Below, piece by piece: positions 27,121 through 35,979 of a DNA stretch of 64,000 nucleotides (its first letter is position 1; every line of letters starts with the position of its first letter). The position numbers and the translations under genes were made by a program. Below the pieces are notes generated by a model, which was given only the letters and a program-made list of their open reading frames with translations, did no database searches and was not told the DNA's origin. The DNA is from SZUA-430 sp040080835 (GTDB lineage Bacteria > Pseudomonadota > Alphaproteobacteria > Micropepsales > Micropepsaceae): NCBI GenBank assembly GCA_040080835.1, contig JBEBHP010000001.1, positions 186,001 to 250,000 on the forward strand, written 5' to 3'.

Positions 27121-28599
27121 CTAGGTCTCCCACCAGGGCGTCGGTCGCGGCGTGAGACCCGCCGCCTTCTCGATCACTTCGCCGACACGGAACAGCGTTG
27201 ATTCATCAAACGCCTTGCCAATGAGCTGCAACCCAAGCGGCAGCCCGTCGCTGCTGAGCCCCGCAGGAACTGAAATTCCCGGCAAACCCGCGAGGTTCAC
27301 TGTCACCGTGAATACGTCATTGAGATACATGGAAATCGGATCATCCGTTTTCTCGCCGATGCCAAATGCGGGCCCCGGTGCAGTGGGTGTCAGCAGCACA
27401 TCGCACTTTTTGTAGGCGTCCTCGAAGTCGCGCGCGATCAGTGTCCGCAACTTTTGAGCCTTCAGGTAATAAGCGTCATAATACCCCGCGGAAAGCACGT
27501 AGGTGCCGATCAGAATCCGTCGCTGAACTTCGCGGCCAAATCCCGCGGCTCGCGAGTTTTCGTACATGGAAATGATGTCCTTGCCGGGGACCCTCAAGCC
27601 GAACCTGACGCCATCGTACCGGGCGAGATTTGAGGAAGCTTCGGCAGGTGCCACGATGTAATACGCCGGCAGAGCGTACTTGGTGTGCGGAAGGCTGACG
27701 TCAACTGTCTCGGCGCCTGCATCCTTGAGCCACTGAATTCCCTTCTGCCAAAGGGCTTCGATTTCGGCTGGCATGCCATCAATTCGATACTCCTTCGGAA
27801 TGCCGACGCGCAGTCCCTTGATGTTGCCGGTCATTGCCGCTTCATAGTCCGGCACCGGCAGGTCAACGCTCGTTGAATCGAGTGGATCGTGGCTAGCCAT
27901 CGACTTCAGCATGATCGCGCAATCACGTACGGTGCGCGCCATGGGACCCGCCTGGTCCAGCGAGGACGCAAACGCAACAATGCCCCAGCGCGAACAGCGG
28001 CCATAAGTCGGCTTAATGCCGGCGATACCCGTAACTGCTGCAGGCTGGCGGATTGATCCACCCGTATCCGTTCCTGTCGCACCCAGCACCAGTCGTCCGG
28101 CAACCGATGCTGCCGATCCGCCCGACGAACCGCCAGGCACCAATGGCGTGTTCGAACCCTTGCGGCGCCACGGATTGATGACCGGGCCGTGAAAGCTGGT
28201 CTCGTTTGACGAGCCCATGGCAAACTCGTCCATGTTGAGCTTGCCGAGCATCAGCGCGCCATCACTCCACAGATTGCGCGTGACGGTGGACTCGTATGGA
28301 GGTTTGAACCCATCAAGGATATGTGAACCCGCAGTGGTCAGCACATCTTTGGTGCAGAACAGGTCCTTGATGCCAAGCGGTATGCCTTCGAGCGGCCGCG
28401 CCGCGCCTGCGGCGATCCGCTTGTCGCTTTCAGCGGCGCCGGCGCGGGCAAGTTCCGGGGTTTCCGTGACAAAGGCGTTGAGAGACCGTGCTTTCTCGAT
28501 CGCCTTGATGTGGGCTTCCGTCAACTCAGTCGCGCTGAACGACCTCTTCTTCAGTCCGTCGCGCGCTTCAGCGATCGTCAATGAGGTCAGGTCACTCAT
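27121..28599 (-). CDS. gatA: Asp-tRNA(Asn)/Glu-tRNA(Gln) amidotransferase subunit A
   Basis: 492 residues of the amidase-signature family, releasing ammonia from glutamine for GatB. The Ser-cisSer-Lys triad region is visible: IPLGIKDLF contains the Lys, and the Gly/Ser-rich loop PGGSSGGSAASVA and GTDTGGSIRQPA supplies the serines. It starts with an ATG overlapping the gatC stop by 4 nt. Confidence 0.97.
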   Translation of the reverse strand: MSDLTSLTIAEARDGLKKRSFSATELTEAHIKAIEKARSLNAFVTETPELARAGAAESDKRIAAGAARPLEGIPLGIKDLFCTKDVLTTAGSHILDGFKPPYESTVTRNLWSDGALMLGKLNMDEFAMGSSNETSFHGPVINPWRRKGSNTPLVPGGSSGGSAASVAGRLVLGATGTDTGGSIRQPAAVTGIAGIKPTYGRCSRWGIVAFASSLDQAGPMARTVRDCAIMLKSMASHDPLDSTSVDLPVPDYEAAMTGNIKGLRVGIPKEYRIDGMPAEIEALWQKGIQWLKDAGAETVDVSLPHTKYALPAYYIVAPAEASSNLARYDGVRFGLRVPGKDIISMYENSRAAGFGREVQRRILIGTYVLSAGYYDAYYLKAQKLRTLIARDFEDAYKKCDVLLTPTAPGPAFGIGEKTDDPISMYLNDVFTVTVNLAGLPGISVPAGLSSDGLPLGLQLIGKAFDESTLFRVGEVIEKAAGLTPRPTPWWET

Positions 28600-28883
28600 T
28601 CGACCACCTTCGGCACCGCAAAATAATTGTCTTCACCCAGCGGTGCATTTTTGACGATTTCGTCCGCACAGTTGCCGTCCGTCACGACATCATCGCGCAT
28701 CTTCGCCGAGACCTTGACGGCGCTGGTCATGGGTTCCACCGACGAGACATCGACTTCGTTGAGTTGCTCCACCCAGGCAAGGATCCTGTTGAGCTCGCCC
28801 GCCATGGGTTCGAGCCGCTCTTCGGGAAACGCAAGGCGCGCGAGTCTCGCCACGCGCCGGACTGTATCTTTATCTACGGACAT
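28596..28883 (-). CDS. gatC: Asp-tRNA(Asn)/Glu-tRNA(Gln) amidotransferase subunit C
   Basis: 95-residue GatC, the belt that holds GatA to GatB. It starts MSVDKDTVRRVARLARLAF, includes LNRILAWVEQLNEVDVSSV, and ends in the conserved APLGEDNYFAVPKVVE. A longer frame exists upstream but lacks homology. It is the first gene of the gat-gly operon and is divergent from yqgF, with 80 nt between them for both promoters. Confidence 0.95.
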   Translation of the reverse strand: MSVDKDTVRRVARLARLAFPEERLEPMAGELNRILAWVEQLNEVDVSSVEPMTSAVKVSAKMRDDVVTDGNCADEIVKNAPLGEDNYFAVPKVVE

Positions 28884-28963
28884 GACATCAATTTCTTGTA
28901 GCGAAACGGGCGCTTTGCTACCAACCCTGCCGTAACCTTGCAAGGCACGGGCACAATAAAGGC

Positions 28964-29440
28964 GTGATAGTCAAAACCCCCGCTAAATTGGCGGCATCTT
29001 TGAAGCCCGGCGAGCGCCTCATCGGCCTTGATCTGGGCGAAAAGACCATTGGAATAGCCTTGTCCGACATTTTGCGCACGGTTGCGACGCCGCTCGTGAC
29101 CCTTTCACGCGGCAAATTCACCGCCGATGCCAAAACGCTGGTCGAACTGATCGAAAAGCATGCAGTTGGCGGGATCGTGATAGGCCTGCCCCTCAACATG
29201 AACGGAACAGAGGGCCCTTCGTCGCAATCGGCCAGGGCCTTCGCACGGAATTTCGAGACCAGACGCTCCATTCCTTTGCTGTTCTGGGACGAACGTCTTT
29301 CGACCACCGCAGTGACGAGAACACTGCTCGAGGCCGACATGTCACGCGCCAGGCGCAAAGAGGTGGTCGACAAGATGGCGGCAAGCTTCATCCTCCAGGG
29401 TGTTCTTGATGCCATCCGCAGCGGGCCGCCTCCGGCATGA
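28964..29440 (+). CDS. yqgF: Holliday junction resolvase-like protein YqgF/RuvX
   Basis: 158-residue RNase H-fold nuclease. Catalytic region motifs are LIGLDLGEKTIGIALSD, IGLPLNMNGTEG and FWDERLSTTAV, with a final Asp in KEVVDKMAA. E. coli YqgF takes part in processing the 5' end of pre-16S rRNA, while others cut Holliday junctions. It starts at GTG 28964. The stop overlaps the MFS gene by 4 nt (ATGA). Confidence 0.92.
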   Translation: MIVKTPAKLAASLKPGERLIGLDLGEKTIGIALSDILRTVATPLVTLSRGKFTADAKTLVELIEKHAVGGIVIGLPLNMNGTEGPSSQSARAFARNFETRRSIPLLFWDERLSTTAVTRTLLEADMSRARRKEVVDKMAASFILQGVLDAIRSGPPPA

Positions 29441-30705
29441 CACTCGCCCAGTCACTCCGACGCGCGTTCAAGCGGATATACATTCGCGCTCCCGAACCCA
29501 TCCCGCCTGAACATCGAAGCCTGTTGCTGCTGGTCGGGGCTGCCAGGTTCATTTCTGCTTACGACGTGAACATCTATGGCCTCGCCATTCCGCAGATACA
29601 GAAAAGTTTCGGCATTGCAGACAAGGACATCGGCCTCCCGATTGTGTTTTTCAGGATGGGAATGATACCGGCGATTGCGCTGGCATATCTTGCAGACCGG
29701 GTTGGCCGTCGCACGCTGATGATGGTGACACTCGCAGGCGCCACATTCGCGACGGTTTGGACGGCGTTCACACAGAACCTTGTGGAGTTTGTTCTCGCCC
29801 AGACGCTAGCCCGCGTGTTCATCTACACGGAAGAACTGCTGTGCGTCGTTGTCATCGCGGAAGAGTTCAACGAACGGACGCGTGGGTGGGCGGTCGGGCA
29901 GCTTGGGGCGCTTGCAGCACTTGGTGCAGGCTTTGCCGCTGTCGTGTTCGGGTTTGTCAATCTGCTGCCTTACGGTTGGCGGGCGATCTATTTCCTGGGT
30001 GCGGTGCCGCTGCTGTGGTTGCTTTGGGCTCGTCAAAGCTTGCCTGAAACCAGGCGCTTCCAGGAGCACAATTCGCACGCGCTGCGCATCGACCCGTTGC
30101 TCAGCTTGTTGCGGCACCACCCCCGGCGCCTGATACTTCTGGTGTGTGTCGCCGCCCCTTACGCATTCAGTATGGCTTCAGCAATTCTGTTCGTAACCAA
30201 CACCTTGCAGAAGGTGCACCATTGGGCTCCGGGACAGGTCACCACGCTGATCCTTGGCGGTGGCGCCATCGCGATTCTTGGAAACACCGTAGCCGGAAGC
30301 CTGAGCGACAGGTTCGGGCGCAAGACGGTCTTGAGTGCAACAATACTCATTTCCGTTGTTGCATACGCGTCCTTCTACACCTGGGCCACAGGCCCCTGGC
30401 TTGTGTTGTTGTGGACAGTTGCCCTGTTCACCTACATGGCGGCCGACATCATGATCGCAGCATTTGGTGCAGAACTCTTCCCCACGGCACACCGTTCTCT
30501 CGCATCTTCCATTCGGCTGTTTGTCTGGCTGACCGCCGGCGGCTTGGGTCTGTTGTTTGAAGCGCAACTGTTCAGGCTGTTCAACGACCACGGAACGGCG
30601 ATCGCTCTCATGACCTTGAGCGCGCCGATATCCATCTTCGCCGTCGCCATGCTGCCGGAACCGGCCAAGAAGTCGCTGGAAGAAATTTCGGCAGACGCCT
30701 CATGA
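29437..30705 (+). CDS. Major facilitator superfamily transporter
   Basis: 422 residues with about twelve hydrophobic segments. The MFS loop 2-3 motif appears as LADRVGRRTLM and its repeat in the second half as GSLSDRFGRKTVLS. PETRRF after helix 6 is typical of the sugar-porter/metabolite-H+ symporter groups. Substrate unknown. Coupled by 4-nt overlaps to yqgF upstream and to the AEC transporter downstream. Confidence 0.88.
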   Translation: MTLAQSLRRAFKRIYIRAPEPIPPEHRSLLLLVGAARFISAYDVNIYGLAIPQIQKSFGIADKDIGLPIVFFRMGMIPAIALAYLADRVGRRTLMMVTLAGATFATVWTAFTQNLVEFVLAQTLARVFIYTEELLCVVVIAEEFNERTRGWAVGQLGALAALGAGFAAVVFGFVNLLPYGWRAIYFLGAVPLLWLLWARQSLPETRRFQEHNSHALRIDPLLSLLRHHPRRLILLVCVAAPYAFSMASAILFVTNTLQKVHHWAPGQVTTLILGGGAIAILGNTVAGSLSDRFGRKTVLSATILISVVAYASFYTWATGPWLVLLWTVALFTYMAADIMIAAFGAELFPTAHRSLASSIRLFVWLTAGGLGLLFEAQLFRLFNDHGTAIALMTLSAPISIFAVAMLPEPAKKSLEEISADAS

Positions 30706-31616
30706 CCAATGTCGTCACCGCGCTATTGCCGGTATTCGCGATCATCGCACTGGGTTGTATCCTCCGCTCAGTCCGGCTTTTGACCGATGAGCAGTGGCGC
30801 TCAGTCGAACGCCTGACCTATTTCGTGCTGTTTCCTTGCTTCCTGTTTGGCGCGATTGCCTTTGCAAACTTCTCAGGCGAACCGATCGGCCGACTTGCGC
30901 TTGGACTGTCCGGCGCCATGCTCGTCATGGCCGCAATCACCTATGCATTCCGACCAGTTCTCTCACTGAGCGGCGCCGCTTTCTCCAGCCTGTTTCAGGG
31001 AGCAGTACGCTGGAACAGCTATGTAGCCCTGGGCGCAATATCGGCAGTACTGGGCCCGAAGGGGCTTGCGCTCGTCGCAATCGCCGTAGCTGTCATGGTG
31101 CCACTGGCAAACGCACTTTGTGTAATGGTGTTGATGCACCACGCGTCCGAGAAAGAGGCAAGTCCCTGGCTTCTCCTGAAACAGATGTTGCAAAACCCGT
31201 TGATCCTGGCGTGTCTCGCCGGCATCGTGTTTCAGGTCCTTGGAATTTCTTTGCCTGCGATCGCATACACGACGATTGACCTTGTGGGTAAAGCGGCTTT
31301 GCCACTGGGCCTGCTTGCGGTTGGGGCGAGCCTCGATTTCAGCGATATAAGAACCAGGCCAGTTCCGATCATCGTGGCCTCGATACTGAAGTTGCTGGTC
31401 ATGCCTCTCCTGCTGGCATCAGGATCCTTTGTGTTGGGCATTACGGGTGCTGCACAAACTGCAGCCCTGATATGCGCCGCGGTCCCGGGCGCGCCTTCGT
31501 CGTACATTCTCGCCCGCCAGCTTGGCGGAGACGCCCCCCTGATGGCAGGGATCACAACCACCCAAACGATCGCAGCCATGGTAACCATGCCCCTAATCTT
31601 GTGGGTCTTTTCCTAG
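30702..31616 (+). CDS. AEC-family (auxin efflux carrier) permease
   Basis: 304 residues with ten predicted membrane helices in two similar halves, beginning VVTALLPVFAIIALGCILR. AEC proteins export or exchange small carboxylates such as malate or malonate. The substrate here is unknown. The ATG overlaps the MFS stop, and pyrB follows 46 nt later, so the pyrimidine genes may be read from the same transcript. Confidence 0.87.
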   Translation: MTNVVTALLPVFAIIALGCILRSVRLLTDEQWRSVERLTYFVLFPCFLFGAIAFANFSGEPIGRLALGLSGAMLVMAAITYAFRPVLSLSGAAFSSLFQGAVRWNSYVALGAISAVLGPKGLALVAIAVAVMVPLANALCVMVLMHHASEKEASPWLLLKQMLQNPLILACLAGIVFQVLGISLPAIAYTTIDLVGKAALPLGLLAVGASLDFSDIRTRPVPIIVASILKLLVMPLLLASGSFVLGITGAAQTAALICAAVPGAPSSYILARQLGGDAPLMAGITTTQTIAAMVTMPLILWVFS

Positions 31617-31662
31617 TCAGTGCTTGCACTTGCCGCCCCCTCCTCCTATAGGTTCGCCCGCG

Positions 31663-32613
31663 ATGAACGGCTCCAACCCTCGCCAACACCTACTCGCCAT
31701 CGCGCCCCTGCAGCGCCAGCAAATCGAATCCCTTTTGGACCTCGGCAACGAATACGTTGACCTCAACCGTCAGGTTCAGAAAAAGCGCGACACCCTCCGC
31801 GGCCGCACGCTCATCAATCTGTTCTTCGAACCTTCAACCCGGACGCAGAGTTCATTCGAACTTGCGGGCAAGCGCCTTGGCGCCGACGTGATGAACATGT
31901 CGGTCGCCCAAAGTTCGGTCCGCAAGGGTGAAACCCTGATCGACACGGCCACCACGCTGAATGCGATGCGACCGGACATCATCGTCATCCGCCACCAGGA
32001 TTCCGGCGCCGTCGCCCTATTGGCAGACAAGGTGTCGTGTTCGGTCATCAATGCGGGCGACGGGGCCCACGAGCATCCCACACAGGCGCTGCTCGATGCC
32101 CTCACGATCCGCAGGCGCAAGGGCCAGATTGAAGGCCTGACCGTCACCATCAGCGGCGATATACTCCATAGCCGGGTCGCGCGCTCGAACGTGCACTTGT
32201 TGACCAAACTCGGCGCCCGGGTTCGTCTCGTGGCACCAAGGACCCTGATGCCCGCAGGCGCAAGGGACTGGGGCGCAGAACTCTTCAACGACATGAGAGA
32301 AGCGCTGAAGGGCTCTGACATCGTAATGATGCTGCGCCTGCAAATGGAGCGCATGACCGGTTCATTTCTTCCATCACAGCGTGAGTACTTCCACTTCTAC
32401 GGTCTTGATCGGGAAAAACTTTCGCTGGCCAACCCTGGTGCCTTCGTCATGCACCCCGGCCCCATGAACCGCGGCGTCGAAATCGACAGCGACATCGCGG
32501 ACGATATCGATCGAAGCCTCATCCAGGAACAGGTGGAAATGGGGGTGGCTGTCCGCATGGCTGTGCTCGACTCGCTTGCGAGGCAATTACCGAACGACGA
32601 GCGCAAGGCATGA
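31663..32613 (+). CDS. pyrB: Aspartate carbamoyltransferase catalytic subunit
   Basis: 316 residues; condenses carbamoyl phosphate and aspartate in pyrimidine synthesis. The carbamoyl-phosphate loop is FFEPSTRTQSSFE (about 58-70), then HPTQALLDA and the Asp-binding loop region near MLRLQMERM, ending in HPGPMNRGVEI. The frame is open from a TTG at 31624, but homology begins at the ATG at 31663. No pyrI regulatory subunit is present; instead the stop overlaps the PyrC-like gene by 4 nt. Confidence 0.96.
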   Translation: MNGSNPRQHLLAIAPLQRQQIESLLDLGNEYVDLNRQVQKKRDTLRGRTLINLFFEPSTRTQSSFELAGKRLGADVMNMSVAQSSVRKGETLIDTATTLNAMRPDIIVIRHQDSGAVALLADKVSCSVINAGDGAHEHPTQALLDALTIRRRKGQIEGLTVTISGDILHSRVARSNVHLLTKLGARVRLVAPRTLMPAGARDWGAELFNDMREALKGSDIVMMLRLQMERMTGSFLPSQREYFHFYGLDREKLSLANPGAFVMHPGPMNRGVEIDSDIADDIDRSLIQEQVEMGVAVRMAVLDSLARQLPNDERKA

Positions 32614-33908
32614 CCTCACGAACCGCCTTCATCAACGCCAGACTCATCGATCCCGCAACGGGGCGCGATGAAATGGGTGCGTTGCTTGTCGATAACGGCA
32701 GGATCGCAGATCTGGGTTCCCGGCTATTCAGCGACGGAATGCCTGCAGGCGCGACCGTGATCGACTGCAACGGCGCGGTACTCGCGCCTGGACTCGTGGA
32801 CTTGCGCGTATTTACCGGTGAACCTGGCGCAGAGCATCGCGAGACACTTGCTTCCGCCGGAGAGTCCGCTGCCGCAGGCGGCGTGACCAGTTTTGCGATG
32901 ATGCCCGTAACCGATCCCGTGATCGATGATGCAGCGCTGGTCGACTTCATCATGCGTCGCGCGGCCGCGACTTCAAAAGTGAACATCCTGCCTACAGCCG
33001 CCCTCACCCACGGCCTCAAGGGCGCCCAGATGTCCGAAATGGGTCTGCTGAAGAAAGCGGGCGCGGTTGCGTTCACAGACGCCGATCGCACCGTTGCGTC
33101 CAGCCTGATCATGCGGCGATGCCTGACCTATGCGGCAAATTTCGATGCTTTGGTGATTGCACACGCTGAAGACCCGGCGCTGGCATCCGTTGGACATATG
33201 AATGAGGGATCCCTTGCGGCACGCATGGGAGTCGGTGGGATCCCCACAGCTGCAGAAGCCATGATCGTCGAGCGCGACTTGCGCCTCGTCGAACTCACAG
33301 GCGCACGTTACCATCTCGGACAGATTTCCTGCGCAGCATCGCTGGACATAATTTCAAATGCCAAGTCCAGAGGGTTACCGGTGACCTGCGGGGTTTCAGC
33401 CCACCATCTCGCACTCAACGAAAACGACGTCGGCGAATACAAGACGTTTGCAAAGGTGTCCCCGGCACTTCGCTCGGAAGATGACCGCAAGGCGATGGTT
33501 GAAGGCGTTCGAAGCGGACTGATAGATGTCATTGTCTCAAGCCATGACCCGCAGGCTGCGGAAACCAAGCGTGTGCCATTCGCTCAGGCAGCCTACGGTG
33601 CCGTGGGTCTTGAAACCCTGCTGCCGGTCGCGCTGTCTTTGCACCACGAGGCGGGCATGAGCCTGATGGAAGTTCTGAAGCGCCTGACCATCAATCCCGC
33701 CAGAGTTTTGCGGCTTGAAGCCGGACGACTGGCAAAGGGCGCTCCTGCAGACCTGATACTCTTTGACCCCGGCGCGCCGCAGAGAATCGATCCTGCAACA
33801 TTTCGCTCGCGTTCAAAGAATTCTCCCTTCAAGGGACGCTTGCTTCAAGGCCAGGTTTTGCGCACGATCGTGGCTGGCAAAACCGTATTTGAAGCGAAAA
33901 GCAAATGA
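32610..33908 (+). CDS. Dihydroorotase homologue lacking the metal site (PyrC'-like, probably non-catalytic)
   Basis: 432 residues with the full cyclic-amidohydrolase fold of type I dihydroorotase. The metal ligands are altered, however. The HxH motif after strand 1 (normally VDLHVH) reads VDLRVF; the segment around the bridging residues is VIAHAEDP, which keeps one His; the usual HVS histidine is Gln in YHLGQIS; and the TDHAPH aspartate is Ser in VSSHDPQ. In Pseudomonas, an inactive PyrC' lacking HxH is encoded overlapping pyrB and is required to assemble aspartate carbamoyltransferase. The 4-nt overlap with pyrB here matches that arrangement. A catalytic dihydroorotase would then be encoded elsewhere. 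Confidence 0.9.
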   Translation: MTSRTAFINARLIDPATGRDEMGALLVDNGRIADLGSRLFSDGMPAGATVIDCNGAVLAPGLVDLRVFTGEPGAEHRETLASAGESAAAGGVTSFAMMPVTDPVIDDAALVDFIMRRAAATSKVNILPTAALTHGLKGAQMSEMGLLKKAGAVAFTDADRTVASSLIMRRCLTYAANFDALVIAHAEDPALASVGHMNEGSLAARMGVGGIPTAAEAMIVERDLRLVELTGARYHLGQISCAASLDIISNAKSRGLPVTCGVSAHHLALNENDVGEYKTFAKVSPALRSEDDRKAMVEGVRSGLIDVIVSSHDPQAAETKRVPFAQAAYGAVGLETLLPVALSLHHEAGMSLMEVLKRLTINPARVLRLEAGRLAKGAPADLILFDPGAPQRIDPATFRSRSKNSPFKGRLLQGQVLRTIVAGKTVFEAKSK

Positions 33909-34489
33909 TCTACGCCACCATCGCCTTCGCACTTGGTTATGCGCTCGGCTCGGTCCCGTTCGCGTTTCTTGTAACAAAGTTGTTCGGACTCGGTGACATT
34001 CGCCAAGTCGGCTCCGGAAATGTCGGCATGACAAACGTGCTGCGAACCGGAAACAAGCTGGCCACGGCCCTCACCCTCATCGGCGATGTCGGCAAGGGCG
34101 TCGTCGCCGTCCTGCTTGCAAAAAATTTCGGGGACATCCCTGCCATGGCTGCAGCCCTTGGCGCCTTCACCGGACACATCTTTCCCGTCTGGCTGAACTT
34201 CAAGGGTGGCAAAGGCTTTGCGACCTATCTGGGGATCCTGGCGGCCCTGAACCTGCCTGTCGCGCTCATCACCGCGGCCACCTGGATCGTCACGGCCCTT
34301 GTCTTCAGAATATCGTCTTTGTCCGCACTGGCTGCGGCCGCCATGTCACCGTTTTTCATGCTGATTGTTGGTCCAACGACCTACGCAATTGGCTCCGCGG
34401 TATTGGCTGCGTTGATCTTCGTGACACATCGCGAAAACATTGCGCGCATTGCGGCCGGCCAGGAACCGCGTTTCGGGCAAAGCAAATAG
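33905..34489 (+). CDS. plsY: Acyl-phosphate glycerol-3-phosphate acyltransferase
   Basis: 194-residue inner-membrane enzyme transferring an acyl group from acyl-phosphate to sn-glycerol-3-phosphate, the first step of phospholipid synthesis. The three family motifs are present: SGNVGMTNVLRT, the glycine-rich FKGGKGFATYLG, and HRENIARI near the C-terminus. The start overlaps the PyrC-like gene by 4 nt. Confidence 0.96.
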   Translation: MIYATIAFALGYALGSVPFAFLVTKLFGLGDIRQVGSGNVGMTNVLRTGNKLATALTLIGDVGKGVVAVLLAKNFGDIPAMAAALGAFTGHIFPVWLNFKGGKGFATYLGILAALNLPVALITAATWIVTALVFRISSLSALAAAAMSPFFMLIVGPTTYAIGSAVLAALIFVTHRENIARIAAGQEPRFGQSK

Positions 34490-34524
34490 TAGTTCGCAGC
34501 AACGTCTGCAGGCAACTGTCCGGC

Positions 34525-34539
34525 AGTCCTGAACGGACT
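34525..34539 (+). terminator. Weak hairpin after plsY
   Basis: AGTCC / GGACT with a 5-nt loop, followed by a T-rich but interrupted stretch (TGTTTCCTGTTGTCTGTT). It lies 36 nt after the plsY stop, and its right arm touches the stop of the convergent small gene. Confidence 0.3.
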
Positions 34540-34732
34540 ACTGTTTCCTGTTGTCTGTTATCCAGGCCACTGTGAACAATGTAACAAGAAACACGGCCAT
34601 TGCGACACCTGCCATAGCAAAGAACATCATGTTGCCAAATTCCACCTGCAAAGGCTCACCAGCGAGCCTTGGACGAAATTCTGAATGTACGAAGGGGTTC
34701 GCGCTTTGATTCAGGTCAAAACGAAATCCCAT
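34538..34732 (-). CDS. Small single-pass membrane protein, unrecognised
   Basis: 64 residues from the ATG at 34732, with one strong membrane helix (about 36-57, MAGVAMAVFLVTLFTVAWI) and a short basic tail DNRKQ. I do not recognise the family. The ATG shares the palindrome CATG (34730-34733) with the divergent dprA start, an unusual arrangement. An alternative ATG at 34630, preceded by AGGTGG about 10 nt upstream, would give a 30-residue protein consisting almost only of the helix. Which start is used is undecided, and the gene itself is moderately supported. Confidence 0.45.
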   Translation of the reverse strand: MGFRFDLNQSANPFVHSEFRPRLAGEPLQVEFGNMMFFAMAGVAMAVFLVTLFTVAWITDNRKQ

Positions 34733-35843
34733 GGAACAACCCGCTTCCAAAATTTCCGACCGCGAACGCTTTTCGCGACTGCGACTGCTTCGCACTGACA
34801 CGATTGGATCCGTAACCTTCCATGCCTTGCTTGTGCGCTTCGGCAGCGCAACACGAGCGATAGATCACTGGTCCTCACTCGCCAGGCGCATGCGCAAGTC
34901 TGGCATGCTGAAGTTGGCGCAGCTCGACGACATCGCGCGCGAACTGGAAGCGACATCGGCATACGGTTCCAGACTGATTGCACACGATGAATGCGACTAC
35001 CCGATTGCGCTCGCATCGACCGATGCGCCGCCTCCCCTGATTACGGTCAAGGGTAATCTTGAACTGCTGGGCAGAGATGCCGTTGCAGTCGTTGGCTCTC
35101 GGAACGCATCCGCGACGGGTCAAAGATTTGCCCGGGAAATTTCCCGGGAATTGGGAGAAGCGGGCTTCGTGGTCGCCTCTGGCCTCGCACGTGGGATCGA
35201 CACAGCCGCTCACAGGGGAAGCCTTGAACATGGAACCATCGCTGTGATGGCCGGCGGCGTAAACGTCGTATACCCAACCGAAAACGCAAGACTTCATGCC
35301 GAAATTGGCGAACGGGGCCTTCTCATAAGCGAGATAGCGTTCGGACAATCTCCTACCGCGCAACACTTCCCCCGTCGCAACCGAATCATCTCGGGCCTCG
35401 CTCGCGGCGTGCTGGTTGTGGAGGCAACCCTCAACTCGGGTTCCCTGATCACCGCTCGCCTTGCAGGCGAACAGGGACGCGAAGTATTCGCCGTTCCCGG
35501 CTCACCGCTCGACCCCAGGGCCCGGGGTACAAACGCCCTTCTCCGGCAAGGGGCGATCCTTACCGAAAGCACTGACGACATCTTGCCAATCTTGAAACCG
35601 GGCCAACTTCTGCCGCACAGCCGACAATGCGCACCAAAGCCCACAATTTGCACGCCGGATTCCGAGCAGCTGCAGCGCGAGATTCTTGATCGGCTGAGCC
35701 GAACGCCCGTTGATCTTGACGAACTGATAAGACTGATTGGCGCCCCTCCGCCTAGGATCTCTGAAGCCCTTGTGGACCTTGAGTTCGCGGGCCTGTTAAC
35801 CCGTCACCCCGGGCAAAAGGTCTCTTTAGGCAGCCAGAGTTAA
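34731..35843 (+). CDS. dprA: DNA processing protein DprA
   Basis: 370 residues. An N-terminal SAM-like region is followed by the Rossmann-type DprA/Smf core (VVGSRNASATGQ, SGLARGIDTAAHRG, VMAGGVNVVYP, PRRNRIISGLA). A C-terminal winged-helix DprA domain spans about 305-365. It loads RecA on incoming single-stranded DNA during transformation, but is widespread in non-competent bacteria as well. dprA-topA order is common in alphaproteobacteria. No clear ribosome-binding site is seen upstream. Confidence 0.94.
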   Translation: MEQPASKISDRERFSRLRLLRTDTIGSVTFHALLVRFGSATRAIDHWSSLARRMRKSGMLKLAQLDDIARELEATSAYGSRLIAHDECDYPIALASTDAPPPLITVKGNLELLGRDAVAVVGSRNASATGQRFAREISRELGEAGFVVASGLARGIDTAAHRGSLEHGTIAVMAGGVNVVYPTENARLHAEIGERGLLISEIAFGQSPTAQHFPRRNRIISGLARGVLVVEATLNSGSLITARLAGEQGREVFAVPGSPLDPRARGTNALLRQGAILTESTDDILPILKPGQLLPHSRQCAPKPTICTPDSEQLQREILDRLSRTPVDLDELIRLIGAPPPRISEALVDLEFAGLLTRHPGQKVSLGSQS

Positions 35844-35979
35844 CTATCTAATTTATTGAATATAAAGAGTTTTTCGCCACGCTGGATTGGGGTCACCGCT
35901 CGCTCGGTTGACTCTGGCCCGGAGTTTGGACCACTGTCCGCCCCCCAAACGGGACCCCCAAAAAGGATAAAGAGAACAA

